33,928 nucleotides of DNA, from the NCBI GenBank assembly GCA_002372815.1, contig DFIR01000048.1, positions 1 through 33,928 on the forward strand. Reading direction: 5' to 3'. Positions 23,688 through 31,113 of the stretch are shown piece after piece. Each line of letters begins with the position of its first letter. The stretch's first letter is position 1. A program made the translations under genes and the position numbers. This stretch comes from Lachnospiraceae bacterium UBA3692. GTDB taxonomy: Bacteria; Bacillota; Clostridia; Lachnospirales; Lachnospiraceae. The notes beneath the pieces are model-generated. The model was not told the DNA's origin, did not search any database, and saw nothing but the letters and a program-made list of their open reading frames with translations.

Positions 23688-24722
23688 TTACTTGGACACA
23701 GAGTAGCCGAGTCCCGGAACGACCCGGAGCTTGGCGAGCCTTGCTCCGCCGATCTTGTTCAGCAGCTCGTCGTTGTCCTTCACGCTGTAGACCCACTTGT
23801 CCAGATAATCCTTAAAAGTCTCGGGATTCTCAGGCGCAGTGTAAGGGAGGCCCTTCTTGGCAGCCTTGGCGGCTTCCTTGGCGATCTTCTTCTCGGCGTC
23901 CTCGGCATCCTGATACTTGGAGGCCTTGTCGTACTCCTTGAGAGCGGCGCCGTCACAGTCATAGTAGTTGTAGCACTGGGACGGCCATGCGCCGTAAGGC
24001 ACGTGCACGACCGCGTTCACGCACTGGCCGAAGACCTTGTTGGCCTCGGGGTTGCGGCGGATCCACTCGTCGCTGACCAGCTCCTCGCAGGTCACGATCA
24101 CGCGCTTCGCAGCCACGGCGACGTCGACGTCATGGAACTCATCGCCTTCGATGATGCAGGTGCCGTCCGGAGAGGCCTTCTGCACGTGGATGATCGCGCA
24201 GTCAAGCTTCGGAACAGGAACCGCCACGACCTGCTGGCCGGGCTCGAAGGGGTTCTCCATGATGACCAGTTTATCATTGTCAACAGTGTCGAGAGTCTTG
24301 CGCTGCTCTTTGCTGATGCCCCAGAAATCCACCAGACCGCTGCCTGCCATCAGGCGGACAGGGAGGAAAGGAAGACCGAGGGAAGCGGCGTGCAGCTGCA
24401 GCATGAGAACATCCTGAGAATAGTCTTCATAGACCAGCTTGCCTTCCTCGATCGCTGCGCGGAAGCGGCGGGAAACATTGGTGTAACCAGAGTTCGCGGT
24501 GTAGCAGTTGATGTAAGCCTTCACGCGGCCCTCACCGATCAGCATATCCCAGTCGCCGCCTGCGGGTCCTGCCCATACAGTGAAATCCGTCTGCCCCTGG
24601 CGAAGGATCTCATAGACAGCCGCATAGGGCTTTCTGTTGGTGGTGAAGCCGCCAAGGCAGATCGTATCTCCGCTCCTGACAAACTTTTCGACAGCGTCAT
24701 GCAGGTTCATTACCTTGCCCAT
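23688..24722 (-). CDS. gctA: Glutaconate CoA-transferase, subunit A
   Basis: A 344-residue subunit (A. fermentans GctA about 319), first gene of the hydroxyglutarate operon. It contains SGDTICLGGFTTNRKPYAAVYEI, WAGPAGGDWDMLIGEGRV, and PVPKLDCAIIHVQKASPDG..., typical of CoA-transferase alpha subunits. A Lys/Ala/Glu-rich segment (EDAEKKIAKEAAKAAKKG) near the C-terminus accounts for part of the extra length. I place the start at the ATG at 24722, with AGGAGGT 6 nt upstream; the reading frame remains open back to a TTG at 24857, but that extension has no family similarity. The leader carries a mini-ORF, a hairpin beside the SD and palindromic CTAACAGTTAG motifs. Confidence 0.93.
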   Translation of the reverse strand: MGKVMNLHDAVEKFVRSGDTICLGGFTTNRKPYAAVYEILRQGQTDFTVWAGPAGGDWDMLIGEGRVKAYINCYTANSGYTNVSRRFRAAIEEGKLVYEDYSQDVLMLQLHAASLGLPFLPVRLMAGSGLVDFWGISKEQRKTLDTVDNDKLVIMENPFEPGQQVVAVPVPKLDCAIIHVQKASPDGTCIIEGDEFHDVDVAVAAKRVIVTCEELVSDEWIRRNPEANKVFGQCVNAVVHVPYGAWPSQCYNYYDCDGAALKEYDKASKYQDAEDAEKKIAKEAAKAAKKGLPYTAPENPETFKDYLDKWVYSVKDNDELLNKIGGARLAKLRVVPGLGYSVSK

Positions 24723-24733
24723 TCTTACCTCCT

Positions 24734-24754
24734 GGATATCTCTCCCCGATATCC
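24734..24754 (-). promoter_or_regulatory. Hairpin next to the gctA Shine-Dalgarno
   Basis: GGATATC (24734-24740) pairs with GATATCC (24748-24754) as a perfect 7-bp stem with a 7-nt loop. On the minus strand it ends only 1-2 nt before AGGAGGT of gctA, so folding could affect ribosome access. Confidence 0.45.
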
Positions 24755-24825
24755 TGCTTCCTTTGTGATAGTTGCACAAAAAGACGACGTCCGATGACAC
24801 ATGCTCACTTACATCTAAGGCCTTA

Positions 24826-24849
24826 TCAGATATGCGGAATCTTCTGCAT
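24826..24849 (-). CDS. Candidate 7-residue leader peptide upstream of gctA
   Basis: ATG CAG AAG ATT CCG CAT ATC TGA (MQKIPHI), followed by a second stop TAA. AAGGAGA (24865-24859) lies 9 nt upstream, a better-than-average ribosome site in an otherwise noncoding leader. The same SD also abuts an in-frame TTG of an upstream gctA extension. It could set translation or transcription of gctA by a leader-peptide mechanism; no family assignment is possible. Confidence 0.35.
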   Translation of the reverse strand: MQKIPHI

Positions 24850-24950
24850 TTGTCCAATTCTCCTTATTCAAGCTGCGTATGTCCCGACCGCCGTTGTAAA
24901 AAATGATGTATCTGAAGATACTGTCTGTTAATATGCTAACATGTCACCTC

Positions 24951-24997
24951 AAAGCTTTCTAACAGTTAGTTTACTATGTATCCGACAGTTAAACTGT
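24951..24997. promoter_or_regulatory. Palindromic LysR-type operator region upstream of gctA
   Basis: Two perfect odd palindromes lie here: CTAACAGTTAG (24959-24969) and ACAGTTAAACTGT (24985-24997). The 17-mer AAAGCTTTCTAACAGTT (24951-24967) recurs exactly at 26054-26070, and TTCTAACAGTTA recurs at 30963-30974. They are placed between lysR1 and gctA, suggesting binding by one or both LysR proteins. Confidence 0.55.
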
Positions 24998-25012
24998 TGT
25001 TGTGTCTGTCAC

Positions 25013-25978
25013 TCAGATCGTCCGGTCCTCGATCATCTCCCGGTATTCCCCGAACTCCTCCCGGATGGCCCGGATCATGCCCTCCGCGTACTTCGGGATC
25101 GGCACGTCGGAAGGATATGCCAGCGTGATCCTGTTGGATCCCGTCTCCTCAACGCGGAAACTCAGGATATCCTCGGGGAGGTCGATCCCCCGCCGGACAT
25201 GGTCGTAGATCGTCATCGTGCTGACGATCGCCGCCCCGTCGCCTTCGACGGCGAGCCGGAACAGGACCTCCGGAAGATCGCTCTCGAAGATGATCTTCGG
25301 CAGGATGCCGGCCTGGCGGAATCCCTGCTCCAGCGGGATGCGGAGACGGTTGCCCCGCGGCGGGAACAGCATCGGGATCTCGCGGATCCTCCCGAGGCGG
25401 AATCCCTCCTCCCGGAATTCCCGGATCATCTCCTCCGTGCGGTCCCCGTAGACACTCTCCAGGAGGCGGCGGCTCACGACACAGCGGAACTCCTCATCCA
25501 CCAGAGGGATCACCTTCAGCCCCGTCCCCCTGCGCACGTCGATGCCGATCATCATGCTGATGTCCCCCTGCTGCAGGGCCTCCAGAAGATGATCCGTGTT
25601 CTTCTCCAGATACCGCACCTCTATGTGCGGATACTTCGCGTGGAATCTCCTCCAGATCCCGCTGCCGAAGACCCCGCTCCGCATATAGGAGATGCCGACG
25701 GTGATATAAGCCGCGTTGTTGCGGGAAATATCAGCGAAACCGCTCACCATGGCATTCTCCGCCTGCAGGATCTGGCGGGCATAGAAGACCATGTTCTCCC
25801 CCTCCGGAGTCAGTTTCAGGCTGGGCTTGCGCTCAAACAGGGTAACGCCGTACTCCTCCTCCAGCCGCCGGATGTGGCCGGAGAGACTCTGCTGGGTTAT
25901 AAAGAGCCTGTGCGCGGCTCTTGTGAAATTCATCTCCTCTACGACCGTCAGAAAAATGGTGAAAGAGTTCAGTGTCAT
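25013..25978 (-). CDS. LysR-type transcriptional regulator 1
   Basis: A 321-residue regulator. Residues 1-60 are the winged helix-turn-helix (SFTIFLTVVEEMNFTRAAHRLFITQQSLSGHIRRLEEEYG), and residues about 90-300 are the periplasmic-binding-like effector domain (YITVGISYMRSGVFGSGIW starts it). It lies directly upstream of gctA in the same direction and is a close paralog of the gene at 26087-27073: same N-terminus, ITQQSLSGHIRRLEEEYGVTLFER block and GISYMRS block. The start at 25978 has only a weak SD. A TAATAT -10-like box (26041-26036) and the shared CTAACAGTT motif (26062-26070) lie upstream. The likely role is control of the glutamate fermentation operon; effector unknown. Confidence 0.92.
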   Translation of the reverse strand: MTLNSFTIFLTVVEEMNFTRAAHRLFITQQSLSGHIRRLEEEYGVTLFERKPSLKLTPEGENMVFYARQILQAENAMVSGFADISRNNAAYITVGISYMRSGVFGSGIWRRFHAKYPHIEVRYLEKNTDHLLEALQQGDISMMIGIDVRRGTGLKVIPLVDEEFRCVVSRRLLESVYGDRTEEMIREFREEGFRLGRIREIPMLFPPRGNRLRIPLEQGFRQAGILPKIIFESDLPEVLFRLAVEGDGAAIVSTMTIYDHVRRGIDLPEDILSFRVEETGSNRITLAYPSDVPIPKYAEGMIRAIREEFGEYREMIEDRTI

Positions 25979-26053
25979 ATAACCTGCTTTCCGGACAGAA
26001 TGAAAATGTCTGCTGTTGGAATTTTTGTCGAAAGAATATTACTACAATTATTG

Positions 26054-26070
26054 AAAGCTTTCTAACAGTT
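26054..26070. promoter_or_regulatory. Shared LysR-type motif upstream of lysR1
   Basis: AAAGCTTTCTAACAGTT, identical over 17 bp to 24951-24967 in front of gctA. It lies about 13 nt upstream of the TAATAT box at 26036-26041 on the minus strand, a position suited to activation or autoregulation. Confidence 0.55.
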
Positions 26071-26076
26071 GAACAT

Positions 26077-26130
26077 GCAAAAAAAATCAGTCTGCCGGCT
26101 GTCGTTCTTCGGGCCGGCCTATCAGATGCA
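26077..26130 (-). terminator. Possible weak intrinsic terminator at the end of lysR2
   Basis: On the minus strand two GCCGGC blocks can pair across a loop of about 13 nt and are followed after AGACTGA by eight Ts. The stem is short and overlaps the last codons of lysR2, so the call is tentative. Confidence 0.3.
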
Positions 26131-27073
26131 TCCTTTTCAGCGCCTCTTCATATTCCCGGAAGACGGACCGGATCACGCCGATCATCTCCTCGGCGTAATG
26201 CGGCAGCTGCGTGTCCGACAGCACGGCCGCAGAGACGGTGCTCACCCCGGCCTCGCCGATCCGGAAGATGCGGCAGTTCTCCGGGACATCCAGCCTTCCC
26301 TTCTCGGCATCGTAAAGGACCATCGGGCTGAGTACCCCTGCGCCTTCCCCTTCGCACACGAGTCGGTAGAGAACGTCCTGCCGGTCGCTCTCCAGAAGGA
26401 CCCTGGGCCTCGTCACACCGCTCCGGAACATCCGCTCCATCGCGGTCCGCAGGCGGTTGCCGCGGGGCGGAAGGAGCAGCGGGATCCTGCCCAGATCCTG
26501 CAGGGAGATCGCCTCCCCCGGAACGTCCGTCCCGTTCCCGCCGCAGGTCCTGTCATACAGATCCCTGTCCACCATACAGAGGAGACTCTCCCGCATCAGC
26601 GGGATCACCCGGAGGCCGGGGATCGGCCGGATGTCCACACCGATCATCATGGTGATGTCCCCGCGCTGCAGCTTCTCGAGGAGCGTGTTCGTGTTCGCCT
26701 CCGTCAGGCGCACCTGGATGTTCGAATGCGCCGCGTGGAACCGCTTCCAGGCGCTCATCGAAAAGAGGGAGCTCCGCATATAGGAGATCCCCAGGTTCAG
26801 GTCCGCCGTCCGCTGCGCGGAGAGATCCGCGAACTCGCTGACCATGTCATTCCGGAGGCGGAGGATCTGTCCTGCGTAGAAGGCCATATTCTCCCCCTCC
26901 GCAGTCAGACGCAGCCGCGGCCGTCTCTCAAAGAGCGTCACGCCGTACTCCTCTTCCAGGCGCCGGATATGGCCGGACAGGCTCTGCTGCGTGATGAGCA
27001 GGCGCTGCGCCGCCTTCGTGAAGCTCATCTCCTCCACGACCGTCAGAAATACTTCCAATGTACCTAAAGTCAT
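26087..27073 (-). CDS. LysR-type transcriptional regulator 2
   Basis: A 328-residue LysR protein: helix-turn-helix in residues 1-60 (TLEVFLTVVEEMSFTKAAQRLLITQQSLSGHIRRLEEEYG), effector domain from about residue 90 (LNLGISYMRSSLFSMSAWKRF). It is a tandem paralog of lysR1, 108 bp away, with conserved DNA-recognition helix residues (ITQQSLSGHIRRLEEEYGVTLFER), so both probably see similar operators while their effector domains have diverged. The ATG at 27073 has GGAGAG 7 nt upstream. It is divergent from the TSUP gene and may also regulate it. Confidence 0.92.
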   Translation of the reverse strand: MTLGTLEVFLTVVEEMSFTKAAQRLLITQQSLSGHIRRLEEEYGVTLFERRPRLRLTAEGENMAFYAGQILRLRNDMVSEFADLSAQRTADLNLGISYMRSSLFSMSAWKRFHAAHSNIQVRLTEANTNTLLEKLQRGDITMMIGVDIRPIPGLRVIPLMRESLLCMVDRDLYDRTCGGNGTDVPGEAISLQDLGRIPLLLPPRGNRLRTAMERMFRSGVTRPRVLLESDRQDVLYRLVCEGEGAGVLSPMVLYDAEKGRLDVPENCRIFRIGEAGVSTVSAAVLSDTQLPHYAEEMIGVIRSVFREYEEALKRMHLIGRPEERQPAD

Positions 27074-27199
27074 ACTTCTCTCCGTTTTACGCGATCCACC
27101 GGAGTTCAGATATTCCGGGCTTTCTTCCCCATCAGTATACCATAGTGCAGAAAAAAACGTCTGTTTTCAGTGCAAACCGCCCGCCACCGCCTTCCCGCG

Positions 27200-27228
27200 T
27201 TGACACGGTTTCCTCCAGGGGGTACTAT
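27200..27228 (+). promoter_or_regulatory. Strong sigma-A promoter for the TSUP permease gene
   Basis: A perfect -35 TTGACA (27200-27205) and TACTAT (27223-27228) are separated by 17 nt. Transcription would start near 27235, about 54 nt before the ATG. It lies in the divergent lysR2-TSUP intergenic region, otherwise AT-rich with no further gene. Confidence 0.75.
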
Positions 27229-27288
27229 TGCAAAGATCTGTTATTTTTATACGTTATTTAAAACACTTCAGAAGCAGGAGAAACACGC

Positions 27289-28053
27289 ATGCTGCATTTA
27301 TTGCTTCCTTACTGGCCTGTCTTCCCGCTTGTCTTCGCCGCCGGGCTTGTGGACGCGATCGCGGGCGGCGGCGGGCTGATCTCTCTGCCCGCCTACATGC
27401 TCGTCGGGCTGCCGCCGCATCAGGCCATCGGCACCAACAAGCTCAGCTCCGCCCTGGGAACAGGCCTCTCCACCTTCCGCTTCGCCAGATCCGGCTATAT
27501 CCATCTGCGGACGGCCGTCTTCGCAGTCCCGTTCGCCCTTCTGGGCTCCTGGGCCGGCGCCAGGCTGAACCTGCTCATCAGCAACCAGATCTTCAAGGTG
27601 CTCCTTCTGGTGATTCTGCCGGTCACGGCGGTGATCGTGCTCCGGACCCGCGCGCTGGACGGGGACCATGAGCCCTACGGTCTCCGGAAGACCCTGCTCA
27701 TCAGCTGCGCGGTCGCGCTCGGCATCGGCGTCTACGACGGCTTCTACGGGCCGGGAACGGGGACCTTCCTGATCCTGCTGCTGACCGGTGTCGCGCACAT
27801 GTCCCTGCAGGACGCCAACGGCCTGACCAAGGTCATCAACCTCACCACCAACATCGTCTCCCTGGCCGTCTTTCTGACCGCCGGCCAGACGCTGGTCCCT
27901 CTCGGACTGGCCGCCGGACTCTGCAACATCGCCGGCAACTACATCGGTGTCTCTTTCTTTGACAGAAAAGGGGCCGGCATCGTCCGCCCCATGATGCTGA
28001 TCGTCCTGACGATCTTCCTGGTCCGCACAGTTCTTGAAATGATCGCCGGATAA
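27289..28053 (+). CDS. TSUP (TauE/SafE) family permease
   Basis: A 254-residue membrane protein of the TauE/SafE family, which exports or imports sulfur-containing organic anions such as sulfite, taurine breakdown products or sulfoacetate. Family motifs are DAIAGGGGLISLPAYMLVGLPPHQAIGTNKLSS in the N-terminal half and the matching DGFYGPGTGTFLILLL...GLTKVINLTTN in the C-terminal half, reflecting the internal duplication of the fold. Seven or eight helices are apparent. AGGAG (27276-27280) precedes the ATG by 8 nt. It is divergent from lysR2. Substrate unknown. Confidence 0.9.
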   Translation: MLHLLLPYWPVFPLVFAAGLVDAIAGGGGLISLPAYMLVGLPPHQAIGTNKLSSALGTGLSTFRFARSGYIHLRTAVFAVPFALLGSWAGARLNLLISNQIFKVLLLVILPVTAVIVLRTRALDGDHEPYGLRKTLLISCAVALGIGVYDGFYGPGTGTFLILLLTGVAHMSLQDANGLTKVINLTTNIVSLAVFLTAGQTLVPLGLAAGLCNIAGNYIGVSFFDRKGAGIVRPMMLIVLTIFLVRTVLEMIAG

Positions 28054-28063
28054 CGGTTTTCCC

Positions 28064-28318
28064 GGGGGGACAACGATCTTCAGCATGATGACCACCATGA
28101 TCTACAATCTCGTGGACGCCTTCTTCGTGGGCAGACTCGGGCAGGGCTTCCAGCCCGTCGCCTCCTACAATTTCGGCGCACGAAAATATGCGCGTCTCCG
28201 CAGAGGACGCGCATTTACAGTGAGGACCGGTACACTGGTCCTCGGTATTCTCGCTCTGATCGGGCTGACATTTCCGTCGCCGATCATCCGGCTCTTTCCT
28301 GCTCCGGTTCCTGCATGA
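28064..28318 (+). pseudogene. MATE efflux family remnant with a large internal deletion
   Basis: The reading frame has the first membrane segment of a MATE transporter (IFSMMTTMIYNLVDAFFVGRLG) joined directly to the segment normally found about 200 residues later (GQGFQPVASYNFGARKYARLRRG...), which begins the second half of MATE proteins. A hydrophobic helix follows and the frame ends after about 78 codons, against about 450 in a complete protein. No convincing SD precedes the ATGs at 28085 or 28097. It starts just after the TSUP stop. This is best read as gene decay by deletion, though a short expressed peptide cannot be excluded. Confidence 0.75.
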
Positions 28319-28359
28319 GATCCCTGCAGAGGATCAGGTCTCCGAGACGGACCTCCTGT

Positions 28360-29454
28360 TTAAAGAAGTCCGATCGAACGCATGATGAAGATCAGGACGA
28401 ACAGCGACCACATTCCGAAGATGCTGCTCCAGACAACGATCTGCCCTGCGAGATGGCTGTCCCCGCCCATCTCGGCGGACATGACGATGGAAGACACCGC
28501 CTGCGGGGATCCGTAGATCGAGAGGAGCACCGCGATCTCCGGCGGTCCCACCTGCACCCAGCCGGCCTTCACCGCCAGGAACAGCATGCTGAAGCCGAGC
28601 GCCGGCGCCAGGACCAGGCGCATCAGCACACCGGCGATCAGTTCTTTCTTAAAGCCTCGGATCTCGCTCATTTCCAGCTGCGCTCCGAGGACGATCAGCG
28701 CCAGCGGCGTCGCCACCCGCGCCAGGGACTGGAGCGGGGAATAGAACCAGGACACGTCCCGCTGCAGGCTGAAGATCTTCTCTCCGTCTGCGCCCGCCGG
28801 CAGCAGTTCCCGGATGAGCAGTGCCGCGAATCCGAGCAGGAGGCCCTGGATCAGCGGATTGGTGATGATCCTTTTCAGGACCTGTCTGAAGTCCACGCCG
28901 CCGGATGCCTGCGCCTGCATGCCGGCCGCTGCCGCATCGCCGCCTGTTTCCGCAAGCGGTCCCTCCCCGTACAGGCGATACTGCGCCTCATAATCGCAGA
29001 ACACAGACAGCGCCGTCACACTTGCCAGGTTGAACAGCATGACCACCGGCAGCTGCAGGAAAGCAGCCAGGCGCGCCCCCTCCTCGCCGACAAGCGAAGT
29101 GACGACTGCCAGCCCGATCACGGCGTAGTTGGACCGGAACAGGGACTGCATGAGCACGCCCCTGCGGAACCGCTCCTTCGTCAGGATCCCGGAGAGCACG
29201 ATGCTCAGCAGGACCATCACAGACAGCGATGCGATACAGAAGAGCCCCATCCGCAGCGGCATCTGCCGGATGGACTCCACGCCGTAGATATTGACGAACA
29301 TCATCGCCATGAAATTGAACCGGAAGTTGAACCGGTTGAGTTTCCTGGTCGTCACGGGATCCAGAAATCCCGTCCGCCTGGCGAGCACGCCCACCAGGAT
29401 GAGCAGGATGATCGGCATGATCGCCCGAAAAGCATATGCAAGGACTGCCAGCAT
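28360..29454 (-). CDS. AEC (auxin efflux carrier) family transporter
   Basis: A 364-residue membrane carrier with about ten hydrophobic helices in two halves. The N-terminus (AFRAIMPIILLILVGVLARRTGFLD), the central FRSNYAVIGLAVVTSLVGEEGA and the C-terminal LVLAPALGFSMLFLAVKAG...SIYGSPQAVSSIVMSAEMGGD are typical of the AEC family, whose bacterial members carry malate, malonate or other carboxylates. The ATG at 29454 has GAGGTG 8-9 nt upstream; the in-frame extension to 29556 is not hydrophobic and lacks family similarity. It ends convergent to the MATE remnant. The substrate is unknown; a dicarboxylate would fit the neighbourhood. Confidence 0.87.
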   Translation of the reverse strand: MLAVLAYAFRAIMPIILLILVGVLARRTGFLDPVTTRKLNRFNFRFNFMAMMFVNIYGVESIRQMPLRMGLFCIASLSVMVLLSIVLSGILTKERFRRGVLMQSLFRSNYAVIGLAVVTSLVGEEGARLAAFLQLPVVMLFNLASVTALSVFCDYEAQYRLYGEGPLAETGGDAAAAGMQAQASGGVDFRQVLKRIITNPLIQGLLLGFAALLIRELLPAGADGEKIFSLQRDVSWFYSPLQSLARVATPLALIVLGAQLEMSEIRGFKKELIAGVLMRLVLAPALGFSMLFLAVKAGWVQVGPPEIAVLLSIYGSPQAVSSIVMSAEMGGDSHLAGQIVVWSSIFGMWSLFVLIFIMRSIGLL

Positions 29455-29576
29455 ATCACAACACCTCTCAGAATTCAGAATAAATGGTGTCTTACCCGGA
29501 AGACTTATCTGCAACCTTACTCCAGACCGCTGCCCGTGTAAAGTCTGCTCCCGCAAAAAAACAATACCCAGGCATA

Positions 29577-29621
29577 AAGCGACCCGCGCTGAAGGATCAT
29601 CTCCCTCGGCGCGGGTCGCTT
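29577..29621 (-). terminator. Hairpin terminator after the first gltS gene
   Basis: A perfect 13-bp inverted repeat, AAGCGACCCGCGC (29577-29589) with GCGCGGGTCGCTT (29609-29621), lies 33 nt after the gltS1 stop on the minus strand. TTTATG follows directly, and a longer T-run comes about 15 nt later. The U-tract is weak, so termination may be partial. Confidence 0.6.
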
Positions 29622-29654
29622 ACAGCGGTCGCAGGTTGCTTGCTATGAACCGGT

Positions 29655-30881
29655 TTACTTGAGCATACCGGCTGCGATATTCAGGAATGTCGTGATCGCG
29701 ATGGCGTTCGTGATGTTCGAAATGAATCCGCCGATCAGCGGCACCACAAAGTATGCGAGTTTAGAATAATAGTACTGTTCGCAGACAGAGGACATCGTCG
29801 CCATGGAGACCGGAACAGCGCCAAGGCCGAAGCCGGTGTGACCGACAGCGATGATCGCCGCGTCGTAGTTCCTGCCGCAGAGGTTGAAGGTGATGAACGT
29901 CACGAACAGGTAGATCAGCACCAGCTGGAGCAGAAGGATGACGATCAGCGGAAGCGCCAGATCGATGAGCTGCCACAGCTTCATGGTGATGATGGACAGG
30001 GAAACGAACAGTGCCAGGCAGATTTCGCCGACGTTGTCAGTAGTCTCATAGAAAGCGTCGGAACCCTTGCCGGTCTTGTCCATGATCAGACGGATGATGA
30101 TACCGGCAGCCATGCACATGACGTGGATAGGCATATTGAGGTTCGGAAGGATCGCTTTGCGGATCTCAAGGAGAACCTGGCCGAGACCGCAGGCGATGAT
30201 CAGCAGGAACCATGCCTTCTGGCACTCGTCGCCGCTGAAAACGTGCACGAGTTTCTGGCCGAAGGACTCTTCCTTCTCTTCCACATAGTTCTCATCCAGG
30301 TGGTTCTTCTTGATCAGCTGACGGCCGATAGGTCCGCCGATCAGGCAGCCGGAGATCAGACCGAAGGTCGCGCACGCGACAGCGACTTCGACAGCGCCGA
30401 CGCCGCCCATCTCAGCAGCGATCGGGCCGAAGGAAGCAGCATTGCCGTGGCCGCCGGTCAGAGGTGTGGAACCGGCCATCAGAGCGGTCAGAGGGTTCAT
30501 GCCCATGGCCGTGCCGACGCCGAGAGCCAGCGCGTTCTGCAGGACTGCAAGGACTGCAGCCAGAACAGAGAAGATCACGACCAGCTTGCCGCCCTTCTTC
30601 AGCAGCGCCAGGGATGCGGACATACCCGAAGCAGCGAAGAAGATGTTGTAGAAGAAATTGTTCATAACAGTCTGGTTTTCCCACTCAAACTGAACAATTC
30701 CCGTGAGGTAGAGGATACAGGTGAGGATCGAGAAGATCGTGCCGCCGACGACCGCACTGGGGATGCAGTACTTCTTGAGGACAGGAAGTTTCTCCCTTAC
30801 CCACTGTCCGAAGTAGATCACCAGAACGACGATGGCCATCATCTCGAACATTCCGATCTGGATTGTCCTGATTTCTTCCAT
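29655..30881 (-). CDS. gltS: Sodium/glutamate symporter (ESS family), copy 1
   Basis: A 408-residue Na+-coupled glutamate carrier of the ESS family. The first re-entrant motif GGHGNAASFG is at about 141-150, and the second half repeats the pattern with VGHTGFGLGAVPVSMATM (an inverted duplication typical of GltS). Ten or so helices are separated by a hydrophilic loop (KKNHLDENYVEEKEESFGQK). ATG at 30881 has AAGGGGGAAAAT upstream. The leader contains the CTAACAGTTA motif at 30964-30973, shared with gctA and lysR1. Supplying glutamate to the fermentation pathway is the likely role; the Na+ gradient is rebuilt by the decarboxylase pump. Confidence 0.92.
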   Translation of the reverse strand: MEEIRTIQIGMFEMMAIVVLVIYFGQWVREKLPVLKKYCIPSAVVGGTIFSILTCILYLTGIVQFEWENQTVMNNFFYNIFFAASGMSASLALLKKGGKLVVIFSVLAAVLAVLQNALALGVGTAMGMNPLTALMAGSTPLTGGHGNAASFGPIAAEMGGVGAVEVAVACATFGLISGCLIGGPIGRQLIKKNHLDENYVEEKEESFGQKLVHVFSGDECQKAWFLLIIACGLGQVLLEIRKAILPNLNMPIHVMCMAAGIIIRLIMDKTGKGSDAFYETTDNVGEICLALFVSLSIITMKLWQLIDLALPLIVILLLQLVLIYLFVTFITFNLCGRNYDAAIIAVGHTGFGLGAVPVSMATMSSVCEQYYYSKLAYFVVPLIGGFISNITNAIAITTFLNIAAGMLK

Positions 30882-30960
30882 ATTTTCCCCCTTCTTGGAA
30901 AACAGAGTTTACAGTGACGACCGCTTACTATGCTAAAAGGTTATCACGCATGACCATCGG

Positions 30961-31005
30961 ATTCTAACAGTTAAAACTTGGTTCCCGTCAAAGTCTCCAA
31001 GCTGT
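30961..31005. promoter_or_regulatory. Shared LysR-type motif upstream of gltS1
   Basis: ATTCTAACAGTTAAAAC (30961-30977) repeats the CTAACAGTTA core found before gctA and lysR1. About 24 nt further toward gltS1 is an AT-rich TAGCATAGTAA stretch that may contain its -10 box. A facing CCAAGCTGTT (30997-31006) can pair with AACAGTT...CTTGG. Confidence 0.5.
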
Positions 31006-31010
31006 TAAAG

Positions 31011-31045
31011 AACCTCACACCGGACAGGGAGTCCGGTGTGAGGTT
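31011..31045 (-). terminator. Intrinsic terminator after the second gltS-type gene
   Basis: A perfect 15-bp stem (31011-31025 with 31031-31045) with a 5-nt loop lies 68 nt after the gltS2 stop. On the minus strand the stem ends in TT and continues CTTTAAC, a short U-rich tail. It separates the gltS2 operon from the gltS1 promoter region. Confidence 0.65.
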
Positions 31046-31113
31046 CTGAAAGGTGGTTATTCGGAAGGGGGTTCAGGAACCCTTTTCATTTGTTTCAAAG
31101 TGCCCGCCGCGGA

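Noticed and set aside
24723..24857. N-terminal extension of gctA to a TTG start
   Set aside because: The frame is open, but the ATG at 24722 has an AGGAGGT at ideal distance and the extension has no CoA-transferase similarity; it also covers the operator and leader region.
28181..28217. 9-bp hairpin (ATGCGCGTC/GACGCGCAT) inside the MATE remnant as a terminator
   Set aside because: No U-tract of useful length follows, and the bases encode conserved MATE-like residues, so the symmetry is probably incidental.
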